Assembly: GCA_910585245.1 (NCBI GenBank)
Contig: CAJUCO010000009.1
Span: 1-64,000, forward strand
Direction of reading: 5' to 3'
Origin: an uncultured Oscillibacter sp.
Lineage (GTDB): Bacteria; Bacillota; Clostridia; Oscillospirales; Oscillospiraceae
Length of the DNA: 64,000 bases
Shown here piece after piece: positions 1 through 7,350 of this stretch (within the stretch, counting starts at the first letter, position 1; every line of letters begins with the position of its first letter). Below the pieces are notes generated by a model that was not told the origin of the DNA, did not search any database, and saw only the letters and a list, made by a program, of their open reading frames with translations. The translations under genes were made by a program, and so were the position numbers.

Positions 1-65
1 CTCAATTTTGCCCTCATTGCCATCCTCATTAGAAGATTTTAAACAGGCTCTAAGGAGAAAGTAGT

Positions 66-668
66 TTGAATACGAGGAAAAAACAGACAAAAGAAAATAT
101 AACTGTACATATTTCATGTCCCAATAGCATAGGGCCGGATGAAATGCAAGATATCATTGCAAAGGCGATAATTCAAGCTGATGAAATGCGGGTTCAAAGG
201 GAAGAGGAGAACCGCAAAGAAATAAATAAAAAGTGGCATGAGGTAATAGGTTACAAGGACTACTCAAATAGAGGGTGGCTTGCAAATTGTTTCTTCCGAA
301 TTATAAATGATGTTGCGATTCTCGCAAAAATTCCGTTAATTCCCAAGAAAAAAATAGAAACTGACTGGGTATCATGGTCTTTGCTAAAAGCAGTTATAGT
401 AATGTTATTTCAATTTATTACATATGTGTTCCTCCCACTCGTGTTTTTTGCCCTACTTTTTGAAGCGTTTCAGCAATGGGATATCATATATTCCTCGCTG
501 TGTTTTCCGATGGCATTTTTTATTTATACACTATATGGAATATTTCGGTTGACGACAATCGAAATTGATAGAATTAAAGACCGAAATTATCTTATTGGAT
601 TATTTACAGCTATTGTAACTGTGATTTCGGTCATTATTGCTGTAATCGCAATTATATGGGGGAAATAG
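66..668 (+). CDS. hypothetical membrane protein upstream of hsdR
   Basis: I do not recognise this 200-aa protein. The N-terminal ~110 residues are hydrophilic, with a charged helical stretch around residues 35-60. The C-terminal ~90 residues hold three or four hydrophobic segments that should span the membrane. The TTG start is chosen because AAGGAG (52-57) sits 8 nt before it. The gene ends 4 nt before hsdR, so the two are probably cotranscribed. It is AT-rich compared with hsdR, which suggests a patchwork island. A role in restriction or defence is only suggested by position. Confidence 0.6.
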   Translation: MNTRKKQTKENITVHISCPNSIGPDEMQDIIAKAIIQADEMRVQREEENRKEINKKWHEVIGYKDYSNRGWLANCFFRIINDVAILAKIPLIPKKKIETDWVSWSLLKAVIVMLFQFITYVFLPLVFFALLFEAFQQWDIIYSSLCFPMAFFIYTLYGIFRLTTIEIDRIKDRNYLIGLFTAIVTVISVIIAVIAIIWGK

Positions 669-672
669 AAAT

Positions 673-3600
673 ATGAGCTATTTCAACATCGTGGCCCAGA
701 CCACAGAAAACACAGTGGTAACGGAATATGAGCCGGTCAAAACACGCTCCGACAGCTACCAGAGCGAGGTTGCGTTGGAAAAGGAATTTATCCGCCTGCT
801 CTGTGAGCAAGGGTATGAGTATCTGCCCATTCACTCCGAAGCGGAGCTGATCGCCAATCTCCGCAAAAAGCTAGAGGAGCTGAACGGCTACACCTTCACC
901 GATTCTGAGTGGGAGTGGTTTTTCAGCGAGTGCATTGCCAACGCCAACGACGGTATAGAGGACAAGACCCGCCGTATCCAGGAGGACTTTGTGCAGGTTC
1001 TCCGGCGGGACACCGGCGAGAGCAAGAACATCACCCTGATTGACAAAAAGAACATCCACAACAACCGCCTCCAGGTCATCAACCAGTACGCCGTTGGCAA
1101 GGAGGACGGGGCGCGATATGACAACCGCTATGATGTAACGGTTCTGGTGAATGGCCTGCCTCTGGTACATATCGAGCTGAAGCGCCGGGGCGTGGCTATC
1201 CGGGAGGCTTTCAACCAGATCGACCGCTACCAGCGGGACAGCTTCTGGGCGGGCAGCGGTCTATATGAGTATGTGCAGATTTTTGTCATCTCCAACGGCA
1301 CCAACACCAAGTATTATTCCAACACCACCCGCTGGAACGCCATCAGGGAGTCCACTTCCACCGCCAAGAAGAAAAAGACCAGCAACAGCTTTGAATTTAC
1401 CTCCTTCTGGGCCGACGCCAACAACCGGATACTCCCCGATCTGATGGACTTCGCCCGGACATTTTTCGCCAAGCATACCCTTTTGAATGTTCTGACGAGG
1501 TATTGTATTTTTACCTCAGAGCAAATGCTCATGGTCATGCGCCCCTATCAAATTACCGCCACCGAACGGATTTTGAACCGCATTGAGATTGCGAACAATT
1601 ATAAAAAATATGGCTCTATCGCAGGCGGCGGATATGTCTGGCACACCACCGGCTCCGGCAAGACCCTTACCAGCTTCAAGAGCGCCCGGCTGGCTTCTCT
1701 ACTGCCTTACATAGACAAGGTGCTGTTCGTGGTAGACCGGAAAGACTTGGACTACCAGACCATGAAGGAGTATGACCGCTTTGAAAAGGGCGTGGCCAAC
1801 TCCAACACCTCCACCGCCATTTTGAAAAAACAGCTGGAGGACCCCAACGCCAAAATCATCATCACCACCATTCAAAAGCTCTCTACCTTCGTGGCGAAGA
1901 ACAAGGGCCACGGGGTCTATGACAAACATGTTGTCATTATCTTCGACGAGTGCCACCGCAGTCAGTTCGGGGATATGCACACGGCCATCGTCAAGAATTT
2001 CAAAAAGTACCATCTGTTCGGCTTTACCGGTACGCCGATCTTTGCGGTCAACGCCAACAAGAGCGGGAATCCCCAGTTCCGCACTACGGAGCAGACCTTT
2101 GGCGACCAACTGCATACCTACACCATCGTGGACGCTATCAATGATAAGAATGTCCTGCCCTTCCATGTGGATTATTACAAGACCATGGGCATGGACGAGG
2201 AAATGATCGACGAACAGGTGTGGGACATCGACCGGGAAAAAGCGTATATGGCATCCCAGCGAATCGAACTTGTCACTCGATATATTCTGGAGCATTTCGA
2301 CACGAAGACCTATCGCGGGGATAAGACCTATGTTTTCAATGCTTTGACGAATATATCGGAAGTCGCTTCTGCTGGAAGATCCCAGGTGGAGGAAATCAAG
2401 AAAAAACAGCGTCTGAGTGGCTTCAACTCCATTTTTGCGGTGGCCTCTGTGGATATGGCGAAGCTCTACTACGCGGAGTTCAAGCGGCAGATGGACGCTG
2501 CCCCCAGCAAACGGCTGCGGGTCGCCATCATTTATAGCTATGGGGCAAACGAAGCGGAGACGGATGGCATTCTGGACGAGGAAAACCCGGAGGATACCTC
2601 CGCCTTGGACCAGAGTTCCAGAGATTTTCTGGAGCAGGCCATCCAGGACTATAACGGGATGTTCCACACCAACTATGACACATCCAGCGACAAGTTCCAG
2701 AATTACTATAAAGACGTGTCCCTGCGCATGAAAAACCGAGAGATCGACCTGCTGATCGTGGTCAATATGTTCCTCACCGGCTTTGACGCCACGACGCTGA
2801 ATACGCTGTGGGTGGACAAAAACCTCAAAATGCATGGGTTAATTCAGGCATTTTCCCGCACGAACCGCATTCTCAATTCCATCAAAACCTTCGGCAATAT
2901 TGTCTGTTTCCGCAATCTGCAAAAGCGGGTGGACGACGCCATTGCGCTCTTTGGAGACAAGCAGGCGGGCGGCATTGTGCTGTTGCGGAGATTTCAGGAC
3001 TATTTCGGCGGCTATATGGGCGAGGACGGCGCCGAACACCCCGGATATAAAAACCTCATTCAAAAGCTGACGGAAAAGTTTCCGCTGTCTGAGCCTCAAA
3101 TCATCGGGGAGCAGAACGAGAAGGACTTTATTTCTTTGTTTGGGGCCATTCTGCGTATGCGGAATATCCTGACCTCCTTTGATGAGTTTCAGGGCAGTGA
3201 TGTCCTGTCCGATCGGGATTTGCAGGACTACCTGGGACGGTATCAGGACTTGAAAGACGAGTGGGCCGAGCGGAGAAAGAAAGGGGCCAGCTCTGATATT
3301 GATGATGATATTGTCTTTGAGGTAGAACTGATCCGGCAGGTAGAGATCAATATTGACTACATTTTGTTGCTGGTAAAAAAGTATCACGATTCCCACAGTG
3401 ACGATAAAGAGATTTTGATTACCATTCGGAAAGCTGTGGACGCCAGCCCGGAATTAAGGAGCAAGAAGGCCCTGATTGAGAACTTTATTTCCGGTATCAA
3501 CGATGTTGAAGATGTTTTCCTGGAATGGCGGGACTTTGTGATACGGCAGAAGGAGCAGGAACTAACGGCTATCATTACAGAGGAAAGGCTCAAACCAGAG

Positions 3601-3780
3601 GAAACACGGCAGTATATCGAAACTGCGCTACAAGCTGGAGAGATCAAGACTACTGGCACTGATATCGACAGACTGATGCCGCCGGTGTCACGCTTTGGTG
3701 GCGGAAACCGTGCGGCAAAAAAGCAAGGAATTATTGAGCGGCTAAAGACGTTTTTTGATAAGTTTTTTGGAATTGTTTAG
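673..3780 (+). CDS. hsdR: type I restriction enzyme R subunit
   Basis: This 1035-aa protein has the layout of HsdR, the motor and nuclease subunit of type I restriction-modification. An N-terminal PD-(D/E)XK nuclease shows D154 in YDVTVLV and the ELK triad at 168-170. A superfamily 2 helicase core follows, with Walker A TTGSGKT near 325, FDECH near 424 and FTGTP near 451. A long helical C-terminal region, about residues 750-1035, would contact the methylase. HsdR translocates and cuts unmodified DNA in complex with HsdM and HsdS. Neither partner is in the window, so they would have to lie to the left. Length is normal and the frame intact. Confidence 0.95.
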   Translation: MSYFNIVAQTTENTVVTEYEPVKTRSDSYQSEVALEKEFIRLLCEQGYEYLPIHSEAELIANLRKKLEELNGYTFTDSEWEWFFSECIANANDGIEDKTRRIQEDFVQVLRRDTGESKNITLIDKKNIHNNRLQVINQYAVGKEDGARYDNRYDVTVLVNGLPLVHIELKRRGVAIREAFNQIDRYQRDSFWAGSGLYEYVQIFVISNGTNTKYYSNTTRWNAIRESTSTAKKKKTSNSFEFTSFWADANNRILPDLMDFARTFFAKHTLLNVLTRYCIFTSEQMLMVMRPYQITATERILNRIEIANNYKKYGSIAGGGYVWHTTGSGKTLTSFKSARLASLLPYIDKVLFVVDRKDLDYQTMKEYDRFEKGVANSNTSTAILKKQLEDPNAKIIITTIQKLSTFVAKNKGHGVYDKHVVIIFDECHRSQFGDMHTAIVKNFKKYHLFGFTGTPIFAVNANKSGNPQFRTTEQTFGDQLHTYTIVDAINDKNVLPFHVDYYKTMGMDEEMIDEQVWDIDREKAYMASQRIELVTRYILEHFDTKTYRGDKTYVFNALTNISEVASAGRSQVEEIKKKQRLSGFNSIFAVASVDMAKLYYAEFKRQMDAAPSKRLRVAIIYSYGANEAETDGILDEENPEDTSALDQSSRDFLEQAIQDYNGMFHTNYDTSSDKFQNYYKDVSLRMKNREIDLLIVVNMFLTGFDATTLNTLWVDKNLKMHGLIQAFSRTNRILNSIKTFGNIVCFRNLQKRVDDAIALFGDKQAGGIVLLRRFQDYFGGYMGEDGAEHPGYKNLIQKLTEKFPLSEPQIIGEQNEKDFISLFGAILRMRNILTSFDEFQGSDVLSDRDLQDYLGRYQDLKDEWAERRKKGASSDIDDDIVFEVELIRQVEINIDYILLLVKKYHDSHSDDKEILITIRKAVDASPELRSKKALIENFISGINDVEDVFLEWRDFVIRQKEQELTAIITEERLKPEETRQYIETALQAGEIKTTGTDIDRLMPPVSRFGGGNRAAKKQGIIERLKTFFDKFFGIV

Positions 3781-3814
3781 ATGCTAACTTTCAAACAAAG
3801 CTCAGGTGTAAAGG

Positions 3815-4846
3815 GTGAATACAGTGACAGATCAATCTTATAAAGAAATGATACACAGCATTATTGTACCAGCAAACTTGTCTGTTCAAGATCAAGTAGA
3901 GCGGTATCGGCCATTAACTGAGTATTTGCAAACAGAAACACCCGAACGACTATATCGTTTTCGACGATGCAATGAATGGAGCATATTTGCATTTGATCAA
4001 GACCAATTAGGTGTTACACCTGGGTATAAAATGAACGATGATTTTGACGCTTTACTTTATTTTGATAAAAGCCGAATTAAAGACAATCTGAAACATTTTT
4101 TGAATGATCCTCAAATAACGCAAAAATTAAGAGAATATATTGGACAAGCAGATGATTCACAAATTACTATGTTTGCTGACCAATTTTACAATGCGATGGC
4201 ACAGCAGCTAGACAAAGATTCAGATTATATCAGCAATTTAATTCAGCGGAAAATTAATTTTGCGAGTTTTTCAGAAAACATTTCATCGGCGGATATGTGG
4301 GGCTATTACGCAGATTCTAGCCAAGGATTTGCATTATCCTACGATTTTAGAAATGGAAATTATACAGTTTGTGACTCGTGTAGGACAAAATTTCAATGTT
4401 CAACATCTAAGAACTGCACATTGGCTCGCATAATATATGATGATGTCCGTTTTGATGCAACTTCTTATGCAACGTGGTTATTTCAGTACGAAGTACTGCA
4501 AAGGATGGTAATAGAAAAGAACCTATATTCTTTGCGGAACTATTTTGAAAATCTCATACCCTGTTCTGACATGTTTATGATTACAAAGATTTTGCTTCAT
4601 AAAGCAAGTGCATGGAAGCATGAGCAAGAGTGGCGACTGATTTGCACTTGTAATTCACCTGATTTTATGCAGCAGGAATTTCCCTATGCTACAAAAAGGC
4701 CAACAGCACTTTACCTTGGACGAAAAATTAAGCCCATTTATGAAAAAATCCTTCGGCATATTGCGGTGGAAAAAAATATTCCGGTCTATAAGATGATACT
4801 TCGTAACCATGAGTCCTCATATAAACTCCGCCCAGAAATATCTTAA
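3815..4846 (+). CDS. DUF2971 family protein
   Basis: This protein of up to 343 aa has the DUF2971 hallmark near residues 160-180 (DMWGYYADSSQGFALSYDF) and a downstream KASAWKHEQEWRLICT segment typical of that family. The biochemical function is unknown; members are frequent in defence islands and prophages. It starts 35 nt after hsdR and is probably in the same transcript. A GTG at 3824, preceded by AAGGG 8 nt upstream, is an equally good start and would remove three residues. Base composition is markedly more AT-rich than hsdR, consistent with separate acquisition. Confidence 0.75.
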   Translation: MNTVTDQSYKEMIHSIIVPANLSVQDQVERYRPLTEYLQTETPERLYRFRRCNEWSIFAFDQDQLGVTPGYKMNDDFDALLYFDKSRIKDNLKHFLNDPQITQKLREYIGQADDSQITMFADQFYNAMAQQLDKDSDYISNLIQRKINFASFSENISSADMWGYYADSSQGFALSYDFRNGNYTVCDSCRTKFQCSTSKNCTLARIIYDDVRFDATSYATWLFQYEVLQRMVIEKNLYSLRNYFENLIPCSDMFMITKILLHKASAWKHEQEWRLICTCNSPDFMQQEFPYATKRPTALYLGRKIKPIYEKILRHIAVEKNIPVYKMILRNHESSYKLRPEIS

Positions 4847-5252
4847 AAGGATTGCTGACAGTGAATTTACGCAAAAAAGTGGTTGTTGCAAAAATTGTAA
4901 CAACCACTCAACATGGATCGTTACTTGGAAAGACTCAAACGTGAGAAACAAATTTCTACAACTCGGATGCTATTTTACTGCGCAAACTTAAAACGTGTCA
5001 CATATTTTTTATTTGAGCTACTGGTATACCAAAAAAGCGCATAACCAAAGGCTTTGCAATGGATGATGCAGTGTTCAATTGAACGCAGAAGATTACCTCC
5101 GATTTCGATTAGGAAATAAAGCGAATGCTTAATAAAGGGCAATCCTATGGAGTAGGTAGGCCAGGATGGCAATCAACATTCTCTTTGGAGACGGTGGTGC
5201 AATCCATGAGGGCGTATTAGCAAAGAACCTTTGCTGGCACGCCTCAAAATGC
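4847..5252. other. gene-poor island spacer with hairpin
   Basis: I see no convincing gene here. A 10-bp perfect stem lies at 4878-4887/4899-4908 (AGTGGTTGTT and AACAACCACT), extendable to 14 bp with a 3-nt loop. It is followed on the minus strand by TTTTTT, so it resembles a minus-strand intrinsic terminator although no minus-strand gene is present. Short open frames, for example one beginning at 5166 and ending near 5280, lack recognisable homology and may be decayed remnants. Confidence 0.4.
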
Positions 5253-5281
5253 TTGTATATGATTCGGCAATAAGGTAAAAT
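5253..5281 (+). promoter_or_regulatory. promoter of the AlbA_2 ATP-binding protein gene
   Basis: TTGTAT (5253-5258) and TAAAAT (5276-5281) are separated by 17 nt. Transcription would start near 5288, shortly before the coding region. Confidence 0.6.
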
Positions 5282-5305
5282 AGATATCCGATACATCTGC
5301 TGGAA

Positions 5306-6817
5306 ATGGGGGTGCATACCTTGGCAGTACCAACCAACATCAAGACCTTACTTGCCGGAAACGCTGTTGAGTGGGCCAGAATCGAATTTAAGGAGACCTG
5401 GGACGCCGAGGCATCTCTCAAGACGATCTGCGCTTTTGCCAACGATATCGACAACTGGGGCGGCGGTTACCTTGTCATTGGCGTTGAGGAAAAGGACGGC
5501 AGGCCGGTTCACCCCCTGAAAGGCGTTCCAGCAGACATAGTAGACGGCTATCTGAAAGATATGCTTAACAAGTGCAAGCGTATCCAGCCGGAATATCTGC
5601 CCATCGTCGAAGTAGTGGACTATCAGGACAAGAAATTCATTGTGGTCTGGGCACCTGGCGGGTATCTGCGCCCCTACTCCTCCCCCAAGTCGATGGCCAA
5701 GGAAGAAAAGGAACGTGTCTGCTACATCCGGAAAATGTCCAGCACCATTATGCCCTCCGAGGAGGAAAAACGGGACCTCTACAATCTGGCCAACAACGTC
5801 CCCTTTGACGACCGGGTCAACCACGAGGCGGATATTGTCGATTTGAACCTCACGCTGATCCAGGCGTACCTCAAAGAGGTGGAAAGCTCCCTGTATGAGG
5901 AATCCAAGCACATGGATTTCCTTGATCTGTGCCGGAACATGAACATTGTAAACACCCTGCCGGAGTACACCAAGCCGAAAAATGTGGGACTGATGTTCTT
6001 CAGCCTGGAGCCGGATCGTTTCTTCCCCTATGCTCAGATTGATGTGGTCCAGTTCCCGGAGGACCTGGGCGGGGATCAGATCATCGAAAAGACATTCAAG
6101 GGGCCGCTTCACCAGCAGCTGCGGGAGGCGCTTCAATATATCCGGAACAGCGTAATCCAGGAGCAGGTGATCAAATTCCCGGACAGGGCGGAGGCGGAAC
6201 GCTTCTTTAATTATCCCTACGCCGCCATTGAGGAGAGCCTCTGCAATGCGGTGTATCATAAGGGCTACGATGTGCGGGAGCCCATAGAGGTTCGTATCCT
6301 CCCCGACCGCATTGAAATCGTCAGCCATCCGGGGGCAGACCGGTCCATCTCCGAGGAGGGCCTGCGGACTTATCGGGTATTCAACCGGCGATACCGCAAC
6401 CGCCGTATCGGGGATTTTCTGAAAGAAATGCATCTGACCGAGGGGCGGAACACAGGATTCCGGAAAATCCTCAATGCGCTGGAGCGCAACGGCTCTCCTG
6501 CTCCTATTTTTGAAACCGACCCTGAGCGTCTATCCTTCTGTACGACGATTTTTATCCACCCTCAATTTTTGCCCCAAAGTGGGACCAAAGATGGGACCAA
6601 AAGTGGGACCAAAAAAGCTGTGCCGAACTGCCGCGGTGAGCGAGTGCAGCTGATTCTCTCTGCGATTCAAGAAAATCCCCAGGTAACAGTGCGCACATTA
6701 GTTGAGAATTTCAGTATTTCTAAAAATACGATTTTACGAATTTTAAAAGAGCTGCAAGAGAATGGAACCATCAAGCGGGAGGGTTCCAGTCGGAAGGGCC
6801 GCTGGGTCGTGTTGTAG
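5306..6817 (+). CDS. AlbA_2/Schlafen-type ATP-binding transcriptional regulator
   Basis: This 503-aa protein matches the widespread RNA-binding AlbA_2 (divergent AAA-4) family. The N-terminal domain holds the EFKET motif and GGYLVIGVEE (about residues 25-60). A central region has the ATP-binding-like FNYPYAAIEESLCNAVYHKGYD segment, quoted here only as its key stretch AIEESLCNAVYHKGYD. A C-terminal winged helix covers about residues 445-503. A short repeat GTKDGTKSGTK (near residue 425) forms a spacer before the winged helix. Family members regulate transcription or act in defence; the precise role here is unknown. ATG 5306 has no good ribosome site, whereas TTG 5321 lies 6 nt after GGGGGTG and may be the true start. 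Confidence 0.8.
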   Translation: MGVHTLAVPTNIKTLLAGNAVEWARIEFKETWDAEASLKTICAFANDIDNWGGGYLVIGVEEKDGRPVHPLKGVPADIVDGYLKDMLNKCKRIQPEYLPIVEVVDYQDKKFIVVWAPGGYLRPYSSPKSMAKEEKERVCYIRKMSSTIMPSEEEKRDLYNLANNVPFDDRVNHEADIVDLNLTLIQAYLKEVESSLYEESKHMDFLDLCRNMNIVNTLPEYTKPKNVGLMFFSLEPDRFFPYAQIDVVQFPEDLGGDQIIEKTFKGPLHQQLREALQYIRNSVIQEQVIKFPDRAEAERFFNYPYAAIEESLCNAVYHKGYDVREPIEVRILPDRIEIVSHPGADRSISEEGLRTYRVFNRRYRNRRIGDFLKEMHLTEGRNTGFRKILNALERNGSPAPIFETDPERLSFCTTIFIHPQFLPQSGTKDGTKSGTKKAVPNCRGERVQLILSAIQENPQVTVRTLVENFSISKNTILRILKELQENGTIKREGSSRKGRWVVL

Positions 6818-6954
6818 TTTGACCACACGAACAGCCACAGACACTGCCGGAAACAGTGGAGAGCCCGCCTTTAGAAAGTGTCGAAAAATAACCATTCTGG
6901 AACGGAAATAAACAGAAACAGTCAAAGATTATTACAAAAAATCGCATTTTTGGG
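6818..6954. other. island right-end flank
   Basis: This AT-rich stretch lies between the last island gene and the tRNA fragment. It contains TGTCGAAAAA, a short match to one end of the dispersed repeat described elsewhere, and no coding signal. It is the island-side half of the putative attachment site. Confidence 0.35.
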
Positions 6955-6999
6955 TTGACGTGCAGGGGGTCACAGGTTCGAGTCCTGTATCGTCCACCA
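6955..6999 (+). other. 3' fragment of tRNA-Val(GAC), putative attachment site
   Basis: The sequence reads as the 3' part of a tRNA. It has anticodon loop TTGACGT (anticodon GAC), 3' anticodon stem GCAGG, a variable loop, T-arm ACAGG-TTCGAGT-CCTGT, acceptor strand ATCGTCC, discriminator A and an encoded CCA at 6997-6999. The matching 5' half is absent: the bases before 6955 cannot pair with GCAGG and no GGACGAT acceptor strand is present. Breaks at the anticodon loop are typical of tyrosine-integrase insertion into tRNA genes. I infer that the intact tRNA lies at the other island end, outside the window. Confidence 0.8.
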
Positions 7000-7004
7000 A
7001 AAGA

Positions 7005-7037
7005 AACCCTGGAGCTTCTATAGCTCTGGGGTTTTTT
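7005..7037 (+). terminator. terminator behind the tRNA-Val fragment
   Basis: A stem of about ten pairs (CCCTGGAGCT with AGCTCTGGGG) is followed by TTTTTT. It lies directly after the CCA end, so it is the native terminator of the original tRNA gene. This marks the right side as ancestral chromosome. Confidence 0.75.
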
Positions 7038-7068
7038 ATGTTCTTTTGAAGGTGGGTTCCTTTTTGGC

Positions 7069-7097
7069 TTGACGTTCGTTTGAAAACATGGTATACT
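7069..7097 (+). promoter_or_regulatory. promoter of the ABC-F gene
   Basis: TTGACG (7069-7074), a 17-nt spacer and TATACT (7092-7097) form a near-consensus sigma-A promoter. Transcription would begin near 7104, leaving a leader of about 245 nt before the ABC-F start. Confidence 0.8.
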
Positions 7098-7127
7098 CCC
7101 TGTGAATAAATCGGAAGGGGTGGAAAA

Positions 7128-7148
7128 GTGAGAATGACTTCCTGCTAA
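7128..7148 (+). CDS. leader peptide of the ABC-F gene (MRMTSC)
   Basis: GTG-AGA-ATG-ACT-TCC-TGC-TAA encodes six residues. It is preceded by GGAAGGGG (7113-7120) with a 7-nt gap to the GTG, so it should be translated. Small leader frames of this kind control several antibiotic-resistance ABC-F genes by ribosome stalling. The assignment here rests on position, ribosome site and the terminator downstream; it is not homology-based. Confidence 0.5.
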   Translation: MRMTSC

Positions 7149-7294
7149 ACGCCAATTGACATTGGTTTCCGGCGCCGCTTGGCGGGGCCGGGGCGGCGTT
7201 GCGCCGTCAAGCGGGAAGGTATTGCTCACCTCCAGCCCTTTTGTCATACGCCGGTAGGCCGCCCGTTTTCGGGGCGGTTTGTGCTGCAGTGTGA

Positions 7295-7330
7295 AGGGCC
7301 GTGGGGGCTTTCCCGCGGCTCTCATTTTTT
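7295..7330 (+). terminator. attenuator hairpin ahead of the ABC-F gene
   Basis: An 11-bp stem (7295-7305 with 7312-7322, loop GGCTTT) is followed by CA and TTTTTT (7325-7330), only about 6 nt before the ribosome site of the resistance gene. Another GC-rich hairpin, CCGCCC/GGGCGG, lies at 7259-7277. A terminator inside the leader suggests conditional read-through when the leader peptide stalls a ribosome. Confidence 0.65.
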
Positions 7331-7350
7331 GCAGCAAGGAGATGACGCGT

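Noticed and set aside
4809..4991. Small ORF after the DUF2971 gene
   Set aside because: It overlaps the preceding gene, runs through a hairpin and has no ribosome site or recognisable sequence.
6771..7337. Minus-strand ORF with RYRTRTCDPLHVN
   Set aside because: This string is the antisense translation of the tRNA 3' end, a well-known false ORF; the frame crosses the tRNA fragment and a terminator.
7279..7350. Longer N-terminus for the ABC-F protein
   Set aside because: It would be encoded across the attenuator hairpin and T-run, and family homology and the ribosome site both begin at ATG 7351.
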